54,493 nt of DNA from Megamonas sp. UBA1799. GTDB taxonomy: Bacteria > Bacillota > Negativicutes > Selenomonadales > Selenomonadaceae. Both the position numbers and the translations under genes were made by a program. This document shows, piece after piece, positions 42,739 to 50,702 of the stretch. The stretch spans positions 1 to 54,493 of the forward strand of contig DCFR01000034.1 of assembly GCA_002319815.1 (NCBI GenBank). Reading direction: 5' to 3'. Position 1 is the stretch's first letter. Each line of letters opens with the position of its first letter. Under the pieces are notes generated by a model that saw only the letters and a list, made by a program, of their open reading frames with translations, made no database searches and was not told the origin of the DNA.

Positions 42739-43191
42739 TTAGCGCCGCAATACAAAAAAACGCTTTAAAATTGCCGCGCATTCATCTTCCATAATACCAG
42801 CCGTCACCGCAACCTGATGATTCAAAGACCGGTGTCCAGGAATATTGAATATAGATTCCACCCCGCCGGCCTTGGCATCCGTCACGCCGTATACTACGCG
42901 CCGCAGGCGCGCCATGACCAAAGCGCCGGCGCACATAGGACAAGGTTCCAACGTCACGTAAAGGGTGCAGTCCGAAAGACGCCAGCGCCCCAGAAGTTTG
43001 CCGCCGTCACGGATTGCAAGGATCTCGGCATGCGCCGTTGCATCCTGCCAGTTTTCTCTCATATTATGGGCACAAACAACGACGCCGCCCTCAGCATCAA
43101 CGAGAACGGCGCCAATCGGCACCTCGCCCAGCGTTAACGCAATTTCCGCCTCAGCCAGCGCCAATTTCATATAATATTTGTCATCCTTCAT
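42739..43191 (-). CDS. tadA: tRNA-specific adenosine deaminase
   Basis: Deaminates A34 to inosine in the tRNA-Arg(ACG) anticodon. 150 residues. Zinc site: HAE at 54-56 (with the catalytic Glu) and PCPMC at 83-87. ARLRRVVYGVTDAKAGG is typical of TadA. The start overlaps the end of the 90-residue gene by 11 bases; GAGG lies 10 bases before the ATG. The 90-residue gene is probably its operon partner. Confidence 0.96.
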   Translation of the reverse strand: MKDDKYYMKLALAEAEIALTLGEVPIGAVLVDAEGGVVVCAHNMRENWQDATAHAEILAIRDGGKLLGRWRLSDCTLYVTLEPCPMCAGALVMARLRRVVYGVTDAKAGGVESIFNIPGHRSLNHQVAVTAGIMEDECAAILKRFFVLRR

Positions 43192-43453
43192 GTATCTTTT
43201 TCCTCAAGGCCTCAAGCGAAGTCCCATACCGATAAAATAAAGACTGGGTAGCCCGGCTCAAATCGAGCACATACGGATCGGCAACCGGCGTCTCCGCTGC
43301 TTTTTTTTGCTTTTTTTTCATTGCCTGCCGCAGCACTTCGGAAAAAACTCCGGCGCCATCGCTGTCGGAAAACCCATGCCGCTGCTCAAATGGCCGGCCA
43401 ACATCATATTGCACTGCCTTGGTTGGTGCTACTCTTTCAACTCTTTTCAACAT
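43181..43453 (-). CDS. Conserved-looking 90-residue protein of unknown function
   Basis: Starts MLKRVERVAP with a strong GGAGGGG upstream, so the gene is real. No domain recognised. The protein has a basic patch, AMKKKQKKAAE, in the middle, and an end with TQSLFYRYGTSLEALRKKI that may form a helix. It overlaps tadA by 11 bases, so expression is linked. It has no signal peptide or membrane segment. A DNA/RNA-binding role is possible from charge only. Confidence 0.55.
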   Translation of the reverse strand: MLKRVERVAPTKAVQYDVGRPFEQRHGFSDSDGAGVFSEVLRQAMKKKQKKAAETPVADPYVLDLSRATQSLFYRYGTSLEALRKKIHEG

Positions 43454-43542
43454 TTTGCACCCCTCCTGGAAGTATTACTCTAATCCCTGATCTTCTATTA
43501 CTTATATACTATATATCGTCTTTTTGGAAAAAAACTTAAATT

Positions 43543-43600
43543 AAATAAAACAGCCGTCATCGAAAAGATTATCAAAGATAATCCCTCCAATAACAGCTGT
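43543..43600 (-). terminator. Terminator after mdh
   Basis: Minus-strand hairpin of 24 pairs around a 3-base loop. All departures from perfect pairing are G-U pairs in the minus-strand RNA but would be A-C mismatches in the plus-strand RNA, showing that the structure is meant for mdh transcripts. A T-rich run follows. Confidence 0.85.
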
Positions 43601-43631
43601 CCTATCCACTATTCATTCTGCTATTTTTTCT

Positions 43632-44582
43632 TTATTGCAACGCCGTAGCAAGCAGTGCGTTTGTCTCCCGCGCCGCCGCCACACTGGTGGCAAAAGCAGC
43701 TTTCTCTTCGCCTTCCAGTTTCACATCGACAATGCGTTCAACGCCTTTAGCCCCCAGAATGACCGGCACGCCGATGCAAAGATCACGCTCGCCGTATTCG
43801 CCGTCTAAGTAAACGCAGCAAGGAATAAGTTTCTTGGCATCCGTAACAATCGCCCCGACCAAAGTAGCCACCGCCGCGCCCGGTGCATACCAAGCGGAAG
43901 TTCCAATCAGCTGGGTGAGCGTTGCTCCGCCTTTTTTCGTTTTAGCGACAGCATCCTCGATCGCCGCCGGCGACAAAAGTTTGGTAATAGGAATCCCGCG
44001 ATAGGCAGCATAGCTCACCAGCGGAACCATTGTCTTATCATTGTGACCGCCGACAACCATACCGTCGACGTCAGTAATCGTAGCCGGCATTCCCGCTTCC
44101 TTCAGCGCTGCCGCAATATAGTATTTGAAACGGCTGCTGTCCAAAAGACCACCCAGTCCCAACACACGGTTGCGGGACAGCTTCGTATCCTTCAAGGTAA
44201 GATAGGTCATGGTATCCATCGGATTGGAAATAATAATGAAAATTGCATTCGGTGAATACTGTAACGCCTGATCCACAACGCCTTTTACAATCTTGGCATT
44301 TGTCCCAATCAAATCTTCCCTGGACATGCCCGGTTTACGGGGCAGTCCCGACGTGACGACAACAACCTTGGAACCTGCCGTAGCGGCATAGTCATTTGTC
44401 ACGCCGGTGACGGTGGTGTCAATCCCCAACATGGGCGCCGCCTGCATCATATCCATAGACTTGCCCTCGGATACGCCCTCCTTAATATCAAGCAATACAA
44501 CATCACTGGCAAAATTTTTCATCGCAATGACATTTGCGACCGTCGCACCGACATTTCCAGCGCCAACAACTGTTACCTTCAT
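43632..44582 (-). CDS. mdh: Malate dehydrogenase
   Basis: NAD-dependent, lactate/malate dehydrogenase family. 316 residues from the ATG at 44582; a GTG one codon upstream is the alternative. NAD site VVGAGNVGATVANVIA, substrate loop with GLPRKPGMSRED (Arg-Lys rather than Gln at the specificity position, so malate rather than lactate), and the catalytic His in VVGGHND. With pckA it fits an oxaloacetate-malate node in succinate or propionate fermentation. GGGGG precedes the start. Confidence 0.95.
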   Translation of the reverse strand: MKVTVVGAGNVGATVANVIAMKNFASDVVLLDIKEGVSEGKSMDMMQAAPMLGIDTTVTGVTNDYAATAGSKVVVVTSGLPRKPGMSREDLIGTNAKIVKGVVDQALQYSPNAIFIIISNPMDTMTYLTLKDTKLSRNRVLGLGGLLDSSRFKYYIAAALKEAGMPATITDVDGMVVGGHNDKTMVPLVSYAAYRGIPITKLLSPAAIEDAVAKTKKGGATLTQLIGTSAWYAPGAAVATLVGAIVTDAKKLIPCCVYLDGEYGERDLCIGVPVILGAKGVERIVDVKLEGEEKAAFATSVAAARETNALLATALQ

Positions 44583-44663
44583 CACAGATAACCCCCTTTA
44601 ATATCAGGGCCCCGCCCGTGAAAGACGAAGCTCCGTGAATCGTCCAATCGTTTCTGTTGCAGT

Positions 44664-44690
44664 AAAGGAGCCTGCCCTAAGGCAGGCTTC
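44664..44690 (-). terminator. Hairpin after rubredoxin
   Basis: Minus-strand 8-pair stem AGCCTGCC/GGCAGGCT with loop TTAG, followed by only a short T stretch (CCTTTA). Probable terminator, six bases beyond the stop; weaker than the others. Confidence 0.7.
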
Positions 44691-44695
44691 TCCCC

Positions 44696-44860
44696 TTACT
44701 CTTGCATTTCTTCAAACTGATCCTTGCCTACGCCGCAGACCGGACAAACAAAATCTTCCGGCAAATCGGCGAATGCCACGCCCGGAGCCAGATCATAATC
44801 CGGATCTCCAGCTTCCTCATCATAGATCCAACCACAGACATTACATACCCACTTCTTCAT
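44696..44860 (-). CDS. Rubredoxin
   Basis: 54 residues from the ATG at 44860 (MKKWVCNVCG); a longer frame to 44902 has no site. Mononuclear iron protein with the four Cys at 6, 9, 39 and 42 (CNVCG, CPVCG). A one-electron carrier, often used in oxygen or superoxide detoxification in anaerobes; the partner is not in this window. GAGGAGG lies just upstream and it has its own promoter (44908-44935). Confidence 0.97.
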   Translation of the reverse strand: MKKWVCNVCGWIYDEEAGDPDYDLAPGVAFADLPEDFVCPVCGVGKDQFEEMQE

Positions 44861-44907
44861 ACCAATGCCTCCTCTTTGAATCTCACAGCCATATAGCTGC
44901 AACTTCT

Positions 44908-44935
44908 ATATTACCATAAAGATATTTGATTACAA
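44908..44935 (-). promoter_or_regulatory. Promoter of rubredoxin
   Basis: Minus-strand TTGTAA (44930-44935), 16-bp spacer and TAATAT (44908-44913), preceded by TGG (extended -10). The -35 box overlaps the last codons of the PHP gene. Confidence 0.55.
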
Positions 44936-45802
44936 CTCTTTTTTCCTTCGGAACAAATACTGCTGCACAGCCTCATAGCAGCGGTAAGGAATTGCGGTAT
45001 TGCCGTCTTTTCCTGTCCCGATATCTATGCCCGGCCGGTTGGCACCATGAAAATCAGTGCCGCCCGTAGCCAGCAAATGATACTTCTCGATCATAAAAGC
45101 CGCAAAAGCAGCATCGTCCGTCGAATAGGTCGGATACCAGCGCTCCATGCCGTCCATCCCCAGCTGATGCAGATCGGCAATCGCGGTTTCCTGTTCCCGA
45201 CGGGAAAAATCAGCCAAGCCGATTTTTTTATGAAAATGCGCCAGCGATGTCACCCCGCCAGCCGCCCGGATAGCATGCAAACCTTCTGCCGCCGTAATCT
45301 CCTGGCTCAGGCCGAGGTCGCGCACGACCGGATTAATATACCGATCCCACAAGGGCTGCGCATGCGCCGAAATATGCAGCGATACCAGATAACGCATGAT
45401 AGCATACCAGTCCATCGCGCCAACCGAATATTGTCTTACCAATTCCCAGGAAATAGAAATGCCCTTAGCCCGAATCCCAGTAATGATCTCCTGCATACGG
45501 CTTTCTTTATTCTCACGAATTTTTTTATACAACGCCCGAAACGCCGGATGCTGCGGATCAAAGCCCAGCGCTACAATATGCAGCCGCCAGCCATCATAAT
45601 CCACGGTCATTTCCATCCCGGGCAAAAACACAATATTACTTTTCCCGGCCGCAGCCGCCGCTTCGGCACAACCGGCAATATTATCATGATCCGTAAGCGC
45701 CACAACACTCAATCCGGCCGCCTCCGCCAGCCGGATAATTTCTGCCGGCGTACAGCTGCCATCTGATACGGTAGAATGTGTATGCAAATCAATAATTTTC
45801 AT
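44930..45802 (-). CDS. PHP-domain phosphoesterase (RNase AM/YciV-like)
   Basis: 290 residues. PHP metal motifs DLHTHSTVSDGSC at the N-terminus, ALTDHDN near 36, LPGMEMTVDY, LAHFHKKIG and GGTDFHGAN. This is the YciV/RnmA-like group, with a known member trimming RNA 5' ends and hydrolysing 3',5'-bisphosphonucleosides; polymerase-associated PHP domains are ruled out by the size. It follows uvrC by 126 bases and has its own promoter and a phased direct repeat in its leader. Confidence 0.88.
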   Translation of the reverse strand: MKIIDLHTHSTVSDGSCTPAEIIRLAEAAGLSVVALTDHDNIAGCAEAAAAAGKSNIVFLPGMEMTVDYDGWRLHIVALGFDPQHPAFRALYKKIRENKESRMQEIITGIRAKGISISWELVRQYSVGAMDWYAIMRYLVSLHISAHAQPLWDRYINPVVRDLGLSQEITAAEGLHAIRAAGGVTSLAHFHKKIGLADFSRREQETAIADLHQLGMDGMERWYPTYSTDDAAFAAFMIEKYHLLATGGTDFHGANRPGIDIGTGKDGNTAIPYRCYEAVQQYLFRRKKEL

Positions 45803-45832
45803 TGTGTCCCTCTTTATACAGCATCAACCAGA

Positions 45833-45864
45833 TATCATACATTACCAACTTCTTATCATACATT
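45833..45864. repeat. Two 11-bp direct repeats spaced by 21 bp, leader of the PHP gene
   Basis: TATCATACATT occurs at 45833-45843 and again at 45854-45864 (minus strand AATGTATGATA twice). The period is 21 bp, two turns of the helix. They lie just downstream of the TATAAT at 45866-45871, so a bound protein would block transcription. Confidence 0.6.
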
Positions 45865-45865
45865 G

Positions 45866-45871
45866 ATTATA
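45866..45871 (-). promoter_or_regulatory. -10 box of the PHP gene
   Basis: Perfect minus-strand TATAAT. The -35 region is weak. The start of transcription would be near 45859, inside the second of the two direct repeats. Confidence 0.45.
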
Positions 45872-45928
45872 CTCTATCTTGTGCTTTTTTGCACGTACTA
45901 ACCATACAATACTTTTATGAATTTTTCT

Positions 45929-47749
45929 TTATGTTTTTTGTAAAAGCTGCTCCCTCGCCGCAAAAAAATTATATACTGCCTGCGCCGAAGGCTGATTCAT
46001 GCCCGCAACGGCGGCTAGCTCGTCTACCGAAGCCGCCTTTATTTTCGCCAGACCGCCGAAATGATCCCAAAGCGCTTTGCGTCGGGCGGGACCAATGCCC
46101 GCGACGTGATCCAAAACCGAAACCAAATTTCTTTTCCCCCGCAGCTTACGATGATAGGTTATGGCAAAACGATGCGCTTCATCGCGAATGCGCTGCAGCA
46201 GATATAAAGCCTGACTGTGCCGCGGTAAAATTACCGGGTCTGACGAGCCTTCGACAAAAACATACTCAAACTGCTTGGCCAGACCCACGACCGGCACCGC
46301 TGCATGCCCGGCGCCGCGAATCATCGCCAAAGCCGAACTCAGCTGTCCCTTCCCACCGTCAATAATAATGAGATCCGGCATATTTTCGACAACTGCCTTG
46401 CCATAACGACGCGTAGTAACTTCCCGCATAGAAAGAAAATCATCCGGCTTACCTTCCGTGCTTTTGATTTTAAAACGCCGATATGCCGATTTTTTAGGCA
46501 GACCGCCTTCAAAAACAACCATAGAGGCTACGGTTTCCGACCCTTGAATATGCGAGATATCAAAGCACTCCATGCGCTGCGGCGGATTTTCCAGGCCGAG
46601 ATACCGGCCCAGCTCAGCCACGGCGCCGCTGGTCCGGACATCTTCTGCCTGCAGCCGCGCGGCCGCATCCGCCAGATATTTCACGGCGTTATTCTCCGCC
46701 ATCTGTACGATATCGCGTTTTGTTCCACGCTGCGGACAAGTCAGCACCACTTTCGCCTGCTTGCGCTCCGTCAGCCATTCTTCAATAACCGCTTGTTCCG
46801 TCAGAGAATAAGGAAGTAAAACTTCACGCGGCACAAAAGCCGCCCGATGGTAATACTGCTTGAGAAATGCTGTCAGCACCGCCTCATCGGACTCCTCTTC
46901 ACTGCCGCCCAATAAGAAATGCTCCCGGCCAATCATTTTGCCGGCTCGGATAAAGAAAATCTGCACGCAGACCCCATACTCGGAACGCGCCATACCGACC
47001 GCATCCTGATCACCAGAACCGGTAACAATATTTTGTTTCTCCGCCACCCGCTGCACCGCCCGAAGCTGATCCCGAAGGCGAGCGGCCAGTTCAAAATGCA
47101 AATCCGACGCAGCCTGCGTCATCTGTCGTTCCAATTCCTTTTCAACCGTATCCGTGCGTCCTTCCAGAAACAAGCAAACGGCACGAACCATGGCAGCATA
47201 CTCTTCCCGATCCACCTGTCCGGTACAGGGAGCCAGACAACGTTTGATATGATATTCCAGACAGGGCCGGTCAACATTCATATGCCGGCAAGTGCGCAGG
47301 GGGAACAAGCGCCGCAAAAGTTTCAGACTTTCATGCACAGCGCCGGCATTCGTGTAAGGACCGAAATAGCGGGCGCCATCCCTCAGCACGCGCCGGGTAA
47401 TCAGCACCCGCGGATAATCCTCCGCTAAAGTTACCTTAACATAAGGATATGTTTTATCATCTTTCAGACTGATATTATAACGCGGGCGGTGCTTCTTAAT
47501 CAGATTGCATTCAAGGATCAGCGCTTCTACTTCCGAGCCGGTGAGAATAGTTTCAAAATCCGCAATTTTCGCCACCATGGCCCTGACCTTGGGCGAGTGA
47601 TTTTTACCACTTTGAAAATACTGCCGCACCCGGTTTTTTAATACAATCGCCTTACCGACATAAATAATTTTCCCTTGGGCGTCCTTCATGATATAAACGC
47701 CCGGCGAATCCGGCAAAAGTTGTAATTTTTCCGCTACGGCATCGGTCAT
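45929..47749 (-). CDS. uvrC: Excinuclease ABC subunit C
   Basis: Makes both cuts in nucleotide excision repair. 606 residues. N-terminal GIY-YIG nuclease (SPGVYIMKDAQGKIIYVGKA), UVR motif region near 200-235, C-terminal RNase H-like nuclease (MECFDISHIQGSETVASMVVFEGG, DLIIIDGGKGQL) and helix-hairpin-helix end (VAGIGPARRKALWDHFGGL). The ATG overlaps the uvrA stop (ATGA). No terminator was seen before the PHP gene. Confidence 0.98.
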   Translation of the reverse strand: MTDAVAEKLQLLPDSPGVYIMKDAQGKIIYVGKAIVLKNRVRQYFQSGKNHSPKVRAMVAKIADFETILTGSEVEALILECNLIKKHRPRYNISLKDDKTYPYVKVTLAEDYPRVLITRRVLRDGARYFGPYTNAGAVHESLKLLRRLFPLRTCRHMNVDRPCLEYHIKRCLAPCTGQVDREEYAAMVRAVCLFLEGRTDTVEKELERQMTQAASDLHFELAARLRDQLRAVQRVAEKQNIVTGSGDQDAVGMARSEYGVCVQIFFIRAGKMIGREHFLLGGSEEESDEAVLTAFLKQYYHRAAFVPREVLLPYSLTEQAVIEEWLTERKQAKVVLTCPQRGTKRDIVQMAENNAVKYLADAAARLQAEDVRTSGAVAELGRYLGLENPPQRMECFDISHIQGSETVASMVVFEGGLPKKSAYRRFKIKSTEGKPDDFLSMREVTTRRYGKAVVENMPDLIIIDGGKGQLSSALAMIRGAGHAAVPVVGLAKQFEYVFVEGSSDPVILPRHSQALYLLQRIRDEAHRFAITYHRKLRGKRNLVSVLDHVAGIGPARRKALWDHFGGLAKIKAASVDELAAVAGMNQPSAQAVYNFFAAREQLLQKT

Positions 47750-50631
47750 AACCTTTCATCCCCGCCATCTTTCAATCCGTCAGCAATGTTCATACCCTGT
47801 GCCAGCCATGCCTGTTCGTCAAGCATCGGTTTCAGATATTTCCCGGTATAAGACTTTTTCACCCGAACAATATGTTCCGGCGTTCCGGCAGCCACCAGTG
47901 TGCCTCCCTGATCGCCGCCTTCCGGCCCCAGATCAATAATATAATCCGCAGTTTTAATCACATCCAGATTATGTTCAATGACAACCACGGTATCCCCACC
48001 GTCGACCAGGCGCTGCAGAATGAGCAGCAGCTTGGCAATATCAGCCGTATGCAGTCCCGTCGTCGGTTCATCAAGAATATACAATGTTTTGCCGGTAGAC
48101 CGGCGCGCCAGCTCGGTAGCCAGCTTCACACGCTGCGCCTCGCCGCCGGATAAAGTCGTCGCCGGCTGCCCCAGTTTGATATAGCCCAGACCGACATCCT
48201 TGATCACCTGCAGCTTACGCGCGATCTTCGGCACATTCTGGAAAAAATCCACGGCTTCATCCATGGTCATATTGAGCACATCGGAAATACTTTTCCCTTT
48301 ATACTTTACCTCGAGCGTCTCGCGGTTATACCGCGCCCCCTTGCAAACTTCGCAGGGCACGTAGACATCCGGTAAAAAATGCATCTCAATTTTAATGATG
48401 CCGTCGCCATGGCAGGCCTCGCAGCGGCCGCCCTTAACATTGAAGCTGAAGCGTCCGGCCTTGTAACCGCGCAGCTTCGCCTCCGGCGTTTGACTGAACA
48501 AATCCCGAATCGAGTCAAAGACGCCGGTATAGGTCGCCGGATTGGAACGCGGCGTACGGCCAATCGGCGATTGATCAATATCGATGATCTTATCGATATT
48601 TTCCATCCCGAGAATTTTTTTATGCTTTCCCGGTTTTCCTTTGGCATGATAAAGCCTCGAGGCCAGGCCTTTATAGAGAATCTCATTTACCAGAGTACTT
48701 TTTCCTGACCCCGAAACGCCCGTCACCACCGTAAATACCCCCAGAGGGAATTTAACTGATATGTTTTTAAGATTATTTTCCACTGCCCCGACAACTTCCA
48801 AAAAACAGCCGTTGCCGGAACGACGCGTTGTCGGAACCGGAATATATTTCTTCCGGCTCAGATACTGGCCCGTCACCGACGCGGGGATGCGTTTGATTTC
48901 CTCCGCTGTTCCCTGGGCAACAACATACCCCCCGTGAGCTCCGGCTCCCGGACCTATATCGATGATATAATCCGCCGCATACATCGTATCCTCATCATGC
49001 TCTACAACAATAAGCGTATTGCCCAGATCCCGCAAGCGTTTGAGCGCCGTCAGCAGCCGGTCATTATCCCGCTGGTGCAGCCCGATGCTCGGCTCATCCA
49101 AAATATAGAGTACGCCGACCAAACCCGAACCGATCTGCGTGGCCAGACGAATGCGCTGCGCCTCGCCGCCGGAAAGCGTTCCGGCCGCCCGCGACAGCGT
49201 CAGATAATCCAGCCCAACATTGATCAAAAAGCCGAGGCGCGCGTGCAGCTCTTTTAAAATCTGCGCCGCAATCTTTTGCTCGCGTTTCGTAAGCTGTAAA
49301 TCGCGGAAAAAAGCATCACATTCGCGAATTGGCAGCTGCGTAACCTCATAAATATTCTTCCCGCCCACTTTAACAGCCAGCGTCTCCGGTTTCAGGCGCG
49401 CGCCATGACAAGTCGGGCACGGTGTAATCGTCATATAGTTTTCATAGGACTCGCGCATCTCATCCGACTCACTTTCCCTGTAACGACGCGACAATAGCGG
49501 CATAACCCCTTCAAAACTGCTATGATGCTCCTTGTATTCCCCATACATATTTTCATATCCATAAGTGAACTCTTCTTCGCCGGAACCATAGAGCAGAATC
49601 CCCTGCACCCGTTGGTCCAGATCGCACCAACGCGTATCGACATTGAACCCATATTTCTGCAGCACGGCGTCTATTTGGCACATGGCATACGAATTCAGAT
49701 TTTTTGATAAAGGCGCAAACACGCCTTCGGCAAAGGTCAGCTCAGGCTTAGGCAAGACCAGTTCAAGATCAAATTCCATATGACTGCCCAGCCCGCTGCA
49801 ATCTGGACACGCCCCATAGGGATTATTGAAAGAAAACATACGCGGCGCAATTTCCGGCAAACTGATGCCGCAGTCCACACAAGCAAAATTCTGACTGAAC
49901 ATCAAAAGTTCCCCGTCAAGAATCTGCACATAAACTACACCGCTGCCCAATTTGAGCGCTGTTTCCAGCGAATCAGCCAGCCGCTGCCGCATTCCATCGC
50001 GGACCGCCAAGCGATCGACCACGATTTCGATCGTATGCTTTTTATTTTTCTCCAAAGCAATTTCATCATTCACATCGTAGATTTCGCCGTCAATGCGCAC
50101 ACGCACATAGCCTTCCCGACGAACCTGATCGATAATCTTGCGGTGCTCGCCCTTTTTCCCACGAACCAGCTGCGCCATCAACAGCAGTTTTGTTCCTTCC
50201 GGCAGACCGGTAATCTGATCCAGCATCTGATCAATCGTCTGCTGCGTAATCGGCTTGCCGCATTTTGGACAATGCGGCCGCCCGGCCCGGGCAAACAAAA
50301 GCCGAAGATAATCATAAATCTCCGTAACTGTTCCCACGGTAGATCGCGGATTCCGGCTGGTTGTTTTCTGGTCAATCGATATTGCCGGTGAAAGCCCTTC
50401 AATGTAGTCAACATCCGGTTTATCCATCTGACCTAAAAACTGCCGCGCATAAGATGATAAAGACTCCACATAGCGCCGCTGCCCTTCCGCATAAATGGTG
50501 TCAAATGCCAGCGATGACTTGCCGGAACCGGATAAACCGGTAATAACCACCAATTTGTCCCGCGGTATTTCAATATTGATATTCTTCAGATTGTGCTCGC
50601 GGGCACCTTTAATACGAATACAGTTCTCCAT
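47746..50631 (-). CDS. uvrA: Excinuclease ABC subunit A
   Basis: DNA-damage sensor, a 961-residue double ABC ATPase, normal size. First Walker A GLSGSGKSSLAFDTIY near 32-45, first Cys pairs CPKCG and CVDCG/CPDCSG, signature LSGGEAQRIRLATQIG, then the second half with GVSGSGKSTLVNEILY, CEACHGDG and CEVCKGARY (zinc module), TLSGGEAQRVKLATEL and VVVIEHNLDVIKTADYIIDLGPEGG. It starts 61 bases after uvrB and has its own internal promoter at 50674-50702. The site before the ATG is modest (GGGTGA). Confidence 0.98.
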   Translation of the reverse strand: MENCIRIKGAREHNLKNINIEIPRDKLVVITGLSGSGKSSLAFDTIYAEGQRRYVESLSSYARQFLGQMDKPDVDYIEGLSPAISIDQKTTSRNPRSTVGTVTEIYDYLRLLFARAGRPHCPKCGKPITQQTIDQMLDQITGLPEGTKLLLMAQLVRGKKGEHRKIIDQVRREGYVRVRIDGEIYDVNDEIALEKNKKHTIEIVVDRLAVRDGMRQRLADSLETALKLGSGVVYVQILDGELLMFSQNFACVDCGISLPEIAPRMFSFNNPYGACPDCSGLGSHMEFDLELVLPKPELTFAEGVFAPLSKNLNSYAMCQIDAVLQKYGFNVDTRWCDLDQRVQGILLYGSGEEEFTYGYENMYGEYKEHHSSFEGVMPLLSRRYRESESDEMRESYENYMTITPCPTCHGARLKPETLAVKVGGKNIYEVTQLPIRECDAFFRDLQLTKREQKIAAQILKELHARLGFLINVGLDYLTLSRAAGTLSGGEAQRIRLATQIGSGLVGVLYILDEPSIGLHQRDNDRLLTALKRLRDLGNTLIVVEHDEDTMYAADYIIDIGPGAGAHGGYVVAQGTAEEIKRIPASVTGQYLSRKKYIPVPTTRRSGNGCFLEVVGAVENNLKNISVKFPLGVFTVVTGVSGSGKSTLVNEILYKGLASRLYHAKGKPGKHKKILGMENIDKIIDIDQSPIGRTPRSNPATYTGVFDSIRDLFSQTPEAKLRGYKAGRFSFNVKGGRCEACHGDGIIKIEMHFLPDVYVPCEVCKGARYNRETLEVKYKGKSISDVLNMTMDEAVDFFQNVPKIARKLQVIKDVGLGYIKLGQPATTLSGGEAQRVKLATELARRSTGKTLYILDEPTTGLHTADIAKLLLILQRLVDGGDTVVVIEHNLDVIKTADYIIDLGPEGGDQGGTLVAAGTPEHIVRVKKSYTGKYLKPMLDEQAWLAQGMNIADGLKDGGDERL

Positions 50632-50673
50632 TTTTCACCCGTCATTTTCATAAATAATTTTTATTTGTTATAA

Positions 50674-50702
50674 ATTATAATCCGTTTTATTCTATTTGCC
50701 AA
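50674..50702 (-). promoter_or_regulatory. Internal promoter for uvrA-uvrC
   Basis: Minus-strand TTGGCA (50697-50702), 17-bp spacer and TATAAT (50674-50679). The -35 box overlaps the last codons of uvrB. It would give uvrA and uvrC expression apart from uvrB. Confidence 0.65.

Noticed and set aside
45881..45894. Hairpin GTGC-A6-GCAC after uvrC as a terminator
   Set aside because: Four-pair stem with no T run on the minus strand.
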